Shown here one piece after another: positions 1 to 5,102 of a stretch of DNA of 22,486 nucleotides (positions are counted from its first letter, which is position 1; each line of letters opens with the position of its first letter). The DNA lies in IMG/VR virus record IMGVR_UViG_3300035670_001328, positions 1 to 22,486 of that record, one strand, 5' to 3'. The notes under the pieces are model-generated. The model saw only the letters and a program-made list of their open reading frames with translations, searched no databases and was not told the origin of the DNA. The translations under genes were made by a program, and so were the position numbers. The stretch comes from a virus.

Positions 1-133
1 AGCGTATGGCATTTGGGGCGGGCTAACCCCACACCAGCGAAACGAGATTCGTAAGGGCAAGACCACGCTAGAGAAGGCGTTAGGCCAGAACGCGGTTAGG
101 GTCGAGCGATTCAAGCTCGGTGCAATTCGATAA
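1..133 (+). CDS. whiB: WhiB-family transcriptional regulator, C-terminal fragment
   Basis: The 3' end of a plus-strand gene enters from the left edge (reading frame begins at base 2) and stops with TAA at 131-133. The 43 visible residues begin AYGIWGGLTPHQR, which carries the G-[IV]-W-G-G turn that follows the Fe-S cluster cysteines in WhiB-like proteins. A basic tail rich in Arg and Lys follows, as expected for the DNA-binding end. WhiB proteins are iron-sulfur regulators restricted to Actinobacteria and their phages, and they act with the primary sigma factor. The four cluster cysteines lie outside the window and could not be checked. It is the only plus-strand gene seen and converges on the late operon, so it probably belongs to an oppositely transcribed regulatory or early module. 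Family call is firm; its role here is inferred. Confidence 0.8.
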   Translation, partial: AYGIWGGLTPHQRNEIRKGKTTLEKALGQNAVRVERFKLGAIR

Positions 134-158
134 CCCCGCCAGGCTAAACCTGACGGGG
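134..158 (-). terminator. Terminator hairpin between whiB and the late operon
   Basis: Two 10-nt arms (134-143 and 149-158) surround a 5-nt loop. In minus-strand RNA all ten pairs form, one as G-U. In plus-strand RNA the same position is a C-A mismatch, so the structure appears built mainly for leftward transcripts. The following minus-strand bases are UUAUCG, a poor U tract. It directly abuts the whiB stop codon and may also serve that gene. Confidence 0.65.
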
Positions 159-180
159 GGCTTCATCTAAGAAGTGTTTT

Positions 181-194
181 GCCGACCGGCCGGC
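181..194 (-). other. GC-rich hairpin just 3' of the mini-tmRNA
   Basis: A 14-nt GC-only inverted repeat with a 4-bp GCCG/CGGC stem starts two bases after the discriminator A of the tRNA-like RNA. No U tract follows on the minus strand, so it is not a classical terminator. It could block 3' exonuclease trimming or mark a processing site. Confidence 0.35.
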
Positions 195-195
195 G

Positions 196-275
196 TGGAC
201 TTGCAGAGAATCGAACTCTGGTCTTAGTCGTTCCCACGTGGGGTTTTAGCGACTAATCGACACCGTTTCAAGCCC
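196..275 (-). ncRNA. Mini-tmRNA: tRNA-like domain of tmRNA without tag region
   Basis: This 80-nt RNA folds as the tRNA-like domain of tmRNA. The acceptor stem GGGCUUG/CAAGUCC (275-269 with 203-197) has a G-U pair at position 3-70, the AlaRS identity element, and discriminator A at 196. The D region has no stem and reads ACGGUGUCGA, close to the GGUUUCGAC signature of actinobacterial tmRNA 5' ends. A perfect 7-bp stem UUAGUCG/CGACUAA occupies the P2 position and encloses only 19 nt, where a true tmRNA has roughly 250-300 nt of tag and pseudoknots. GAC and then a T arm CAGAG-UUCGAUU-CUCUG complete it. CCA is not encoded. It does not fold as an ordinary tRNA because it lacks a D stem and a 7-nt anticodon loop. 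Read-through from the lysis genes would place it at the end of the late transcript. The structure is seen directly; charging with alanine and function are inferred. Confidence 0.8.
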
Positions 276-281
276 TAAGAA

Positions 282-300
282 GCCTACGCTAAACGTAGGC
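282..300 (-). terminator. Hairpin between lysis gene and mini-tmRNA
   Basis: A perfect 7-bp stem GCCUACG/CGUAGGC with a 5-nt loop lies 9 bases after the last lysis gene stop. It is followed on the minus strand by UUCUUA and then the first G of the tRNA-like RNA. The U tract is weak, so it may be a partial terminator or a processing barrier rather than a full stop. Confidence 0.45.
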
Positions 301-308
301 GCGAGAGT

Positions 309-318
309 TCTATTCTAC
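309..318 (-). repeat. Decamer GTAGAATAGA, copy 1 of 4
   Basis: The minus-strand decamer GTAGAATAGA occurs here and at 1113-1122, 11584-11593 and 18371-18380. Three copies overlap a stop codon at a gene end. The fourth lies near the 3' end of the large terminase gene. No function is known. Confidence 0.4.
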
Positions 319-666
319 GTCGTCCTTTGCGTTCGCGTCGTATAGATCGTCGTCGCCGTCGAAGTCCACGTCGTCGAAGTCGAAGTTGCCGTCCTGGGTG
401 ACCTTTAGTGCGTCCTCTACGGCTTCGCTGTCGCTCTTAGCCACGGCCGCGCGGTAGGCGTTCTGAATGTCGGAAAGTTCTAGGCTGCCTTTCCATGCAA
501 TAGCCACGCCGATAGTAGTTATGACTACCATAAAAGCCGACCCAATCCCGATAAGCGATCCCATAGCCCAATCGCCCGCGACTGCACCAATAGCGGTTCC
601 GCCGGCGGCCGTAGCCATGACTAGACCTAGTGAACGGACTAGAAGTTGCTTGATAGTTTCGCGCAT
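310..666 (-). CDS. Small membrane protein, holin candidate
   Basis: A 118-aa protein with two predicted hydrophobic stretches, about residues 10-30 (LGLVMATAAGGTAIGAVAG) and 36-57 (GSLIGIGSAFMVVITTIGVA). A soluble part follows, ending in a very acidic tail of Asp and Glu after residue 90. Two membrane spans, small size and position directly after the endolysin fit a holin that forms membrane lesions at lysis time. Its ATG overlaps the TAA of the endolysin gene as TAATG, so the two are translationally coupled. It is the last gene of the late operon. Holins have little sequence conservation, so the call rests on topology and context. A non-holin membrane protein cannot be excluded. Confidence 0.6.
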   Translation of the reverse strand: MRETIKQLLVRSLGLVMATAAGGTAIGAVAGDWAMGSLIGIGSAFMVVITTIGVAIAWKGSLELSDIQNAYRAAVAKSDSEAVEDALKVTQDGNFDFDDVDFDGDDDLYDANAKDDVE

Positions 667-1109
667 TAGTTTTCCTTTAGGTAGGCGATCGGGTCTTGCT
701 TTACGCTCGTTGGCCCAAAGACACCCTTTAGTTCTTTGCTTAGGGTTAGGTGTAGGTGCGCTCCCGAAGACGCTGATCCGCTAGGGGTCTTCTTACCGCC
801 GCCAACCTTGCCGATAATGTCGCCTTCTTTTACCTTCGTGCCAACTGCCAAGCCTGGTTCGGCTAGGTGGCAGAAACCGAAGTAGCGAATTTCCTTATCC
901 TTGCCCATTACACGAAGAACCGAAACGTTGCCTAGCACGTCGCTCCATTGTTGTAGAACGATAGTCCCGTTAGCCACCGAAGGAATCGGGGTGTTGTCTG
1001 GACGGCCAAAATCTACGCCGGAGTGCGGTTGCATACCACGGGACTTACGATACTCGGATAGAGTGCCGAAGCGGTCGGTGATGTATTTCGGGTCGAACGG
1101 GAAGCGCAT
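666..1109 (-). CDS. M23-family peptidase, probable endolysin
   Basis: A 147-aa zinc metallopeptidase of the LytM/lysostaphin M23 type, which cuts peptide cross-links of peptidoglycan. The metal ligands are visible: PHSGVDFG (about residues 28-35) supplies the His and Asp of the HxxxD motif, and GAHLHL (about residues 117-122) supplies the HxH pair. The middle shows the usual M23 features: PIPSVANGTIV, then a turn rich in Gly and GDIIGKVGGG. The protein is essentially only the catalytic domain. No signal peptide or separate cell-wall-binding domain is seen, so export probably depends on a holin. It lies between two small membrane-protein genes, a classic lysis cassette. A tail-associated murein hydrolase is the alternative, but the lysis context favours endolysin. 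Confidence 0.85.
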   Translation of the reverse strand: MRFPFDPKYITDRFGTLSEYRKSRGMQPHSGVDFGRPDNTPIPSVANGTIVLQQWSDVLGNVSVLRVMGKDKEIRYFGFCHLAEPGLAVGTKVKEGDIIGKVGGGKKTPSGSASSGAHLHLTLSKELKGVFGPTSVKQDPIAYLKEN

Positions 1110-1113
1110 AGGT

Positions 1114-1296
1114 CTATTCTACTTCGCGGTCGTAACGCAGCGGGAAGGTCAGAACCCAGACGAGAAGGGTTCCCAGGATTAGCCAGCCCGTTAGAGTGCG
1201 GGCCGTGCCTTCGAGAACGACATAACCTATAACTAATGCGACAAGCGTCCAAGCCTGATCGAGCAGGTCTTTCAATAGTGCCTTTACGAACTTCAC
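1114..1296 (-). CDS. Small two-span membrane protein, holin-like
   Basis: A 60-aa protein starting at GTG (1296). The start overlaps the TGA of the upstream gene as GTGA and follows a good Shine-Dalgarno AAGGA about 7 bases away. It has a short basic N-terminus and two hydrophobic segments: about residues 16-29 (TLVALVIGYVVLEG) and 37-52 (GWLILGTLLVWVLTFP). The end is charged (RYDREVE). It sits just before the endolysin gene. Size, topology and place suggest a holin or holin partner, but there is no family motif to prove it. With the 118-aa protein on the other side of the endolysin, the phage may use a two-component holin or a holin and antiholin pair. Confidence 0.6.
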   Translation of the reverse strand: MKFVKALLKDLLDQAWTLVALVIGYVVLEGTARTLTGWLILGTLLVWVLTFPLRYDREVE

Positions 1297-2345
1297 TTTA
1301 TCTTCCTTATTCCTGCCGCTACCTGACTAGCGATAACCGTCGATACGACAACATCTTGCGCTTCTTCGCGCTGTTCTGGGGTCATGTCCAAACCTGCCGT
1401 AGCAAACGCTTCTACTAATTCTCCCACGGCTTCGACGGCGGCTCCGATGGCTTGGGTAACGGTTGCTTCGATTGCGCTTGATACCGACTCGCTGAAAGTT
1501 TCTTCTGGGATTTGAGCAGCTTCCGTGGAAGTTGTAGTCGGTTCTTCATTTATACCTTCGCTAGACTGAACGGGTGTTGGCTCGATTACTTGCGGGGTTT
1601 GTGCTTCTGTCACTATGGGCAGGGGCGTTGGTTGCGCTATTGGTGATTCTGATTGTGTCGCTGTTTCGCCTGGGGTTGTGGGCGATTGCGTTGGTTCTGG
1701 TTCTGGCGATTGCGTCGGGGAACTTTCCGTTGGCGTTGGTGATGGTGTTGCTTCTGGGGTCGGTTCTGGCTGGACGGGTTCGGGGCTAGGTGAAGGTGCT
1801 GGCGAAGGTGGCTCTGGGCTTGGTAGCGGCTCTGGCGTTGGCGTTACTACCGTTGATTCTGACGCTGGGGATTCTGTCGTTTGTGTTTGAGTTTCTGCCG
1901 GCGGTGATGTAGTTGCGTCGCTTGATTGCGTTTCTGGGGATAGCGTTGTGGGTTCTATTGGTTGAGCTATGGGAGTCGCGGCGATCGTCATAATCGGGCC
2001 GTAGAATCCCGCCCAGAATCCGTGGTCGATACCCTCTAGCGTTAGCGTCTGGCTTCCGGTGATTGTAAAGACGTAATCCCTGGCCCCATGCTTCTCGGTT
2101 ACTTCGATTACCTGGTCGCCAAGCGTGATTCGGTAAGTGTCGATTACTTCCCCGCCATACCCGATTTTGTTTGTTATGTCGTTCACGACGGTAACGGTTA
2201 CGACCGAGTCGGTAAAGGTGCGGGTAACGCTGCCCCATTGGTAACTAAATTGTATGGTGTCGCCGTCTTGTCTAACGTCGGCATTTGCAGGGGTCGAGAA
2301 TAACCAGCCGAAAGCAAGAAGTAAGGCGATTAGGCCCCTACGCAT
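1293..2345 (-). CDS. Secreted proline-rich protein of the lysis region
   Basis: The chosen start is ATG at 2345, overlapping the upstream TAA as TAATG, because it opens with a clear signal peptide MRRGLIALLLAFGWLFSTPANA (residues 1-22). An open frame extends upstream but lacks such a feature. The 350-aa product continues with a beta-rich segment of about 95 residues (23-118). A long low-complexity stretch follows (about 125-270), made of Pro, Ser, Thr, Glu and Gln with many PSP, PTP and PEP triplets. Helical Ala- and Val-rich segments end the protein (about 280-348). The proline-rich part could act as an extended spacer through the cell wall. The product should be exported and possibly cell-wall spanning. 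I do not recognise the family. Position between fibre genes and endolysin suggests a role in lysis, superinfection exclusion or the envelope. Plus-strand DNA over this part is markedly G/T-rich. Confidence 0.7.
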   Translation of the reverse strand: MRRGLIALLLAFGWLFSTPANADVRQDGDTIQFSYQWGSVTRTFTDSVVTVTVVNDITNKIGYGGEVIDTYRITLGDQVIEVTEKHGARDYVFTITGSQTLTLEGIDHGFWAGFYGPIMTIAATPIAQPIEPTTLSPETQSSDATTSPPAETQTQTTESPASESTVVTPTPEPLPSPEPPSPAPSPSPEPVQPEPTPEATPSPTPTESSPTQSPEPEPTQSPTTPGETATQSESPIAQPTPLPIVTEAQTPQVIEPTPVQSSEGINEEPTTTSTEAAQIPEETFSESVSSAIEATVTQAIGAAVEAVGELVEAFATAGLDMTPEQREEAQDVVVSTVIASQVAAGIRKIK

Positions 2346-2557
2346 TAGAGCGCGTTGTAAATAGACGAAGCGACTGCGCCGATCACCGCGGACGCACCGG
2401 AGAACAACCACATACGACGTTCGAGCGCACGAATCCGTAGCTCGTGGTCTTTCATGTTGCGTTCGACCCAATCGACGTGAGTCGGAATTTTCTCGTTTAG
2501 TCGCTCTACCTGTTTGATTAGTTCAATAGCCCAGGTAGGGATTTGTTCGTCATTCAT
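2345..2557 (-). CDS. Small coiled-coil plus C-terminal membrane-anchor protein
   Basis: A 70-aa protein. The first 48 residues are charged and helical (QVERLNEKIPTHVDWVER, then DHELRIRALERR). The last part, about residues 49-68, is a single hydrophobic span (MWLFSGASAVIGAVASSIY). This layout resembles XhlA-type accessory lysis proteins, in which an amphipathic helix precedes a C-terminal membrane anchor, though no sequence match can be claimed. A GGAG Shine-Dalgarno lies about 8 bases before ATG 2557. The stop overlaps the start of the secreted proline-rich protein, so the two are probably co-translated. Likely a holin partner or lysis regulator; the function is uncertain. Confidence 0.55.
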   Translation of the reverse strand: MNDEQIPTWAIELIKQVERLNEKIPTHVDWVERNMKDHELRIRALERRMWLFSGASAVIGAVASSIYNAL

Positions 2558-2590
2558 TAGATACGCTCCGGAAGTCGCGTAGGTTTGTTA

Positions 2591-2827
2591 CTAGTTTACT
2601 AGAGCCTCGGCCTCGGCCTGAGTTAGCCCAAGTGCCAGAAGCTTCGCAATACCAGAAGCCTTTGCCTCTGCCTTTGCCGTTTCCTCGGCTTCACGAGCGG
2701 CCTGGTCTGCTAGTGCTTGTGCTGCCATTGCTTCACGCTCCTGAATCTCGGCCTCGGTCAAAGGAACGATAGTCCTTTCACCTGTTTCGCAGTTGATAAC
2801 TAGCTTGGTTGGGATTTCTTGAGTCAT
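2591..2827 (-). CDS. Small Ala/Glu-rich protein following the fibre genes
   Basis: A 78-aa protein. The N-terminus KLVINCETGERTIVPLT looks like a short beta hairpin. A long Ala/Glu helix follows (about 24-62, EIQEREAMAAQALADQAARE and so on). It ends with a short motif GIAKLLALGLTQAEAEALV resembling a helical hairpin. Proteins with this layout are frequent just after tail-fibre genes in tailed phages, where some are proposed fibre chaperones. Here it directly follows three fibre-type genes, which fits that idea. The DNA is internally repetitive (gcctcg and gcctttgcc runs) because of the Ala/Glu codons. The gene is secure; the role is unproven. Confidence 0.55.
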   Translation of the reverse strand: MTQEIPTKLVINCETGERTIVPLTEAEIQEREAMAAQALADQAAREAEETAKAEAKASGIAKLLALGLTQAEAEALVN

Positions 2828-2841
2828 TTCTTTTCTTTCTG

Positions 2842-3375
2842 TTAGCTAACTGTCGTTACGCCGTCTGAACCCTTTAGCACTCCGTAAAGGGTTGCGGAAG
2901 AATACTGCATTAGGTTGAAACCTGGGTCTTGAATCAAAATGCTAGTAATAGCTGCGGTGTTGCTCCACAAATTAGCAACAATGCTTAGACCCGTTGATGT
3001 TTCGTTGCTCTCGCCCACGCTATCGCCTGAACCTGTTTTGTAATTGCTCGAAGTGTAGTTGGGAATGTAAAGCGATCCGTTTCCGAAAGTGCTACCTGTC
3101 GCAGCGTTAGAAGTTTGGTAACCAAGCAAAAATGCGTCTGATCCGCTTCCGCTGTCCGACCCCGTAGCCAAGCTTGGAATTCCATAAAGCCTTCGATACG
3201 AATAGCCCGTTGTCACGCCATTGAACTGAACCGACAAGGTGTTTCTTGGCCCCTGATCAGTTCTTGTAGAGCGAGCAGAAACAACCAAATACAAATCTGT
3301 ATAAGTCTGTGGAATAGAACTAAAGGTAATGCTTGCCTGACTAGAAGCTAGTTCCTGATGTTGAATAACCTGCAT
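2842..3375 (-). CDS. Fibre-type virion protein, paralog 3
   Basis: A 177-aa beta-rich protein, third of three adjacent relatives. Shared landmarks are an early ASITFSSIPQTYTDLYL block (about residues 14-30), an Arg-rich strand SARSTRT, a LSVQFNG strand, and a C-terminal SSATLYGVLKG. Gly, Ser, Thr, Tyr and Asn dominate, as in secreted or virion beta-sandwich domains that bind sugars. It starts at ATG 3375, overlapping the TAA of the preceding paralog as TAATG. The likely role is a tail-tip or receptor-binding component, inferred from composition, repetition and position after the baseplate genes. It has the longest C-terminal tail of the three (KGSDGVTTVS). Its DNA carries a perfect 9-bp inverted repeat near the 3' end. 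Confidence 0.6.
   Translation of the reverse strand: MQVIQHQELASSQASITFSSIPQTYTDLYLVVSARSTRTDQGPRNTLSVQFNGVTTGYSYRRLYGIPSLATGSDSGSGSDAFLLGYQTSNAATGSTFGNGSLYIPNYTSSNYKTGSGDSVGESNETSTGLSIVANLWSNTAAITSILIQDPGFNLMQYSSATLYGVLKGSDGVTTVS
2868..2893. repeat. Perfect 9-bp inverted repeat inside a fibre gene
   Basis: AACCCTTTA (2868-2876) and TAAAGGGTT (2885-2893) are perfectly complementary around an 8-nt loop, inside the last codons of the third fibre paralog. No U tract follows on either strand, so termination is unlikely. It may be an RNA processing or stability element, or chance. Confidence 0.4.
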
Positions 3376-3884
3376 TATGCGATCACCCCGTAAAGGCTAA
3401 AGGTTGAACCCGCTGCAAAGCTCCCAGCAGTTAGATAAAACTTGATTTGATTGACTGCGTTGGTATTAGCCCAGCGACCAGCCCCAGCCGTAGTGTCGGT
3501 ATCTCCGTTATCTCTGCTAGATCGTGAGCGAATAAGCGTGGACTTGTGCTTGTCGGTTGCCGAGTAATCAAGGATTGACCCCTGGGCGATTGTGTAAGCT
3601 CCCGAAGTTGCCAAGCCGTAGTTGTAACCTGAAACAAAGATGTAGCTAGTGCCTGTTGTGTTGCTTCCGTAGCTTGCACCCCAGCCCGACATTCTGACAT
3701 TTGAGTAGTTAGCTCCGCCGTCTGCGTTGAGTTGCATGACACATGATTGGTCGTTGCTAGTGCCAAGAATTGAGATTGAGAAGATCAGGTCACGATAGCC
3801 GCTAGGGATTGAAGCGAATACAACTTCCGAGTCTGTCCCCGTTAGGGTTATCGTTGCCAAGCTTGTGTATGTTGATGTAGGCAT
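3375..3884 (-). CDS. Fibre-type virion protein, paralog 2
   Basis: A 169-aa protein built like its neighbours. A SEVVFASIPSGYRDLIFSIS block (about residues 19-38) is followed by a VMQLNADGGANYSNVRMSGWG strand pair, a DYSATDKHKSTLIRSRS segment matching the DI/DY-xxx-K pattern of paralog 1, a W near an Ala/Asn turn, and the ending STFSLYGVIA. The same order of landmarks in three consecutive genes indicates duplication of one ancestral gene. It is coupled on both sides by TAATG overlaps. Probable tail-tip or host-binding protein. No enzyme motif, metal site or coiled coil is visible. Alternatives are decoration proteins of the tail or capsid. Confidence 0.6.
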   Translation of the reverse strand: MPTSTYTSLATITLTGTDSEVVFASIPSGYRDLIFSISILGTSNDQSCVMQLNADGGANYSNVRMSGWGASYGSNTTGTSYIFVSGYNYGLATSGAYTIAQGSILDYSATDKHKSTLIRSRSSRDNGDTDTTAGAGRWANTNAVNQIKFYLTAGSFAAGSTFSLYGVIA

Positions 3885-4471
3885 TATGCCGCCTTTATTC
3901 CGTAGAGGGAGAAGCGAGAGCCTGTGACCAAGTTAGAGCCGACTAGCGGCTTGATTACAATACTTGAAACGGCAGTAGTGCTAAGCCAAGCACCTGATCG
4001 CAACTCAATCGAACTCCAAGCTGCGTTCATACCGTTTAGGCTTCGAACCGTCTTGTTCTTTGTGGTTTCGAATGGGTCGAGAATGTCTGTAACAATCGCT
4101 CCAAAAGCATTAGCGGTTGAGCTGGAAACAGGCATAGCCTCGGCAAGAAATAGGCTTGTTTGCGAAGTTCCTGCGTTTGAGTAAACCGCACTACTTCCGC
4201 CGAAGTTGTAACCGCCCAAGCCGTGCCGAGTGTAGTTGCTTCCTGTATCGGAATTGAACTGCAAGATTACGGGGTCGCTGTCTGCACCGCCCCTGTCGGT
4301 TCGGGTCAGGATTCTCAACTGCAAGTGCTGATAAGTGCTTGCATAGCTCGATAGCGAACTGAAAGTAACAGAAGAAGTGGAGCTGCCGAGCGTCTGCGTT
4401 TCGAGTAGGTCAAAGCTACCAGCCGCAGCCGATACCCCTGCGGTTGCAAAGAAACCTAAACCAAAAGGCAT
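3884..4471 (-). CDS. Fibre-type virion protein, paralog 1
   Basis: A 195-aa protein, first transcribed of the three relatives. A hydrophobic, Gly/Ala-rich N-terminus (MPFGLGFFATAGVSAAAGS) precedes the shared domain: SSVTFSSLSSYASTYQHLQL (about 33-52), LRILTRTDRGG, VILQFNSDTGSNYTRHGLGG, a DILDPFETTKNK segment, NAAWSSIELRSGAW, and the ending SRFSLYGIKAA. The N-terminus resembles short leader segments of phage tail proteins rather than a clean signal peptide. It overlaps its neighbours by TAATG at both ends. The fold is predicted to be all-beta. A receptor-binding or tail-tip role is inferred from context; I cannot name the family. Confidence 0.6.
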   Translation of the reverse strand: MPFGLGFFATAGVSAAAGSFDLLETQTLGSSTSSVTFSSLSSYASTYQHLQLRILTRTDRGGADSDPVILQFNSDTGSNYTRHGLGGYNFGGSSAVYSNAGTSQTSLFLAEAMPVSSSTANAFGAIVTDILDPFETTKNKTVRSLNGMNAAWSSIELRSGAWLSTTAVSSIVIKPLVGSNLVTGSRFSLYGIKAA

Positions 4472-5094
4472 TAGACGGTAATCTTTCCGATGACTCGGTA
4501 AGTGTTAGCGGCAGTCTTGATAACCTGCGCACCGTTGTATTGCTGGTCAATCTTGAAGGTTACGGCGGTTCCTGCGGTTCCTGCACCTGCCCAGGAAGTT
4601 ACGCCCGTTCCTGCGGCCAGGGTAACGGTTCCCGAAGTGTCACGGATTACGTTTAGCGAATCGCCCGTGGATAGCACGTCTGGGATAGTCACGGTTACGG
4701 CAGCGGTTCCGGTAACGATAATGGTTCCGTTGTCCAGACCTGCCACGGCGGTATAAGCCGCGCTAACTGCGGTGGCCCCAAAGACCATAGTTGCGGTGTT
4801 TACGTTTAGGGTTACGCTACCCGAAGTTCCGCCACCGGTTAGACCTGTTCCTGCGGTTACGGCGGTGATGTCGCCCGTGGCAACCGGCTCCCAGGCTGCT
4901 CCCGTGTAGACCTCTGTGGAGTTAGTGTCCTTTAGGTATGACACCATACCTTCGGATACGGCGGTTCCTAGCGTGGTCGACCGGTCGGTAGAGTCGTCAT
5001 AGACCTGAACGACCTGATCCTGCAAGTAGCCCTGAACGTCTGCCGCCGCGAGAATGTCCCCTGGGCTAAATACTTTACGGCCTAATCCAGCCAT
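4471..5094 (-). CDS. Minor tail protein, fibre adaptor type
   Basis: A 207-aa protein. The N-terminus (about 1-72: GRKVFSPGDILAAADVQGYL, then YLKDTNSTEVYTGAAWEPV) is the segment often seen at the start of actinophage minor tail proteins and presumably docks onto the tail tip. It continues with ITAVTAGTGLTGGGTSGSV (about 75-93), a Gly/Thr motif widespread in tail fibres and trimeric shafts, then a beta-rich C-terminal domain to residue 207. The start ATG 5094 has a strong AAGGAGA site. It lies between the baseplate-type protein and the three fibre paralogs, so it may be the adaptor connecting them. Composition is extremely rich in Thr, Val, Ala and Gly with no cysteine. Confidence 0.7.
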   Translation of the reverse strand: MAGLGRKVFSPGDILAAADVQGYLQDQVVQVYDDSTDRSTTLGTAVSEGMVSYLKDTNSTEVYTGAAWEPVATGDITAVTAGTGLTGGGTSGSVTLNVNTATMVFGATAVSAAYTAVAGLDNGTIIVTGTAAVTVTIPDVLSTGDSLNVIRDTSGTVTLAAGTGVTSWAGAGTAGTAVTFKIDQQYNGAQVIKTAANTYRVIGKITV

Positions 5095-5102
5095 GATTCT
5101 CC

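Noticed and set aside
196-220. attP core made of a host tmRNA or tRNA 3' end
   Set aside because: An att remnant would carry only the 3' part. Here both acceptor halves, D region and P2 stem pair with one another, so it looks like a complete small RNA. No integrase is seen nearby.
196-275. Ordinary tRNA gene
   Set aside because: Acceptor and T arms fit, but there is no D stem and the central stem is 7 bp with a 19-nt loop, so no anticodon can be assigned. The D region and P2 position fit tmRNA instead.
1574-1890. Gly/Val-rich plus-strand frames
   Set aside because: They are the complement of the proline-rich codons of the secreted protein and have no independent support.
2346-2471. Upstream start at 2471 for the proline-rich protein
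   Set aside because: That part is a shadow of the 70-aa membrane protein gene. The ATG at 2345 gives a clean signal peptide and TAATG coupling.
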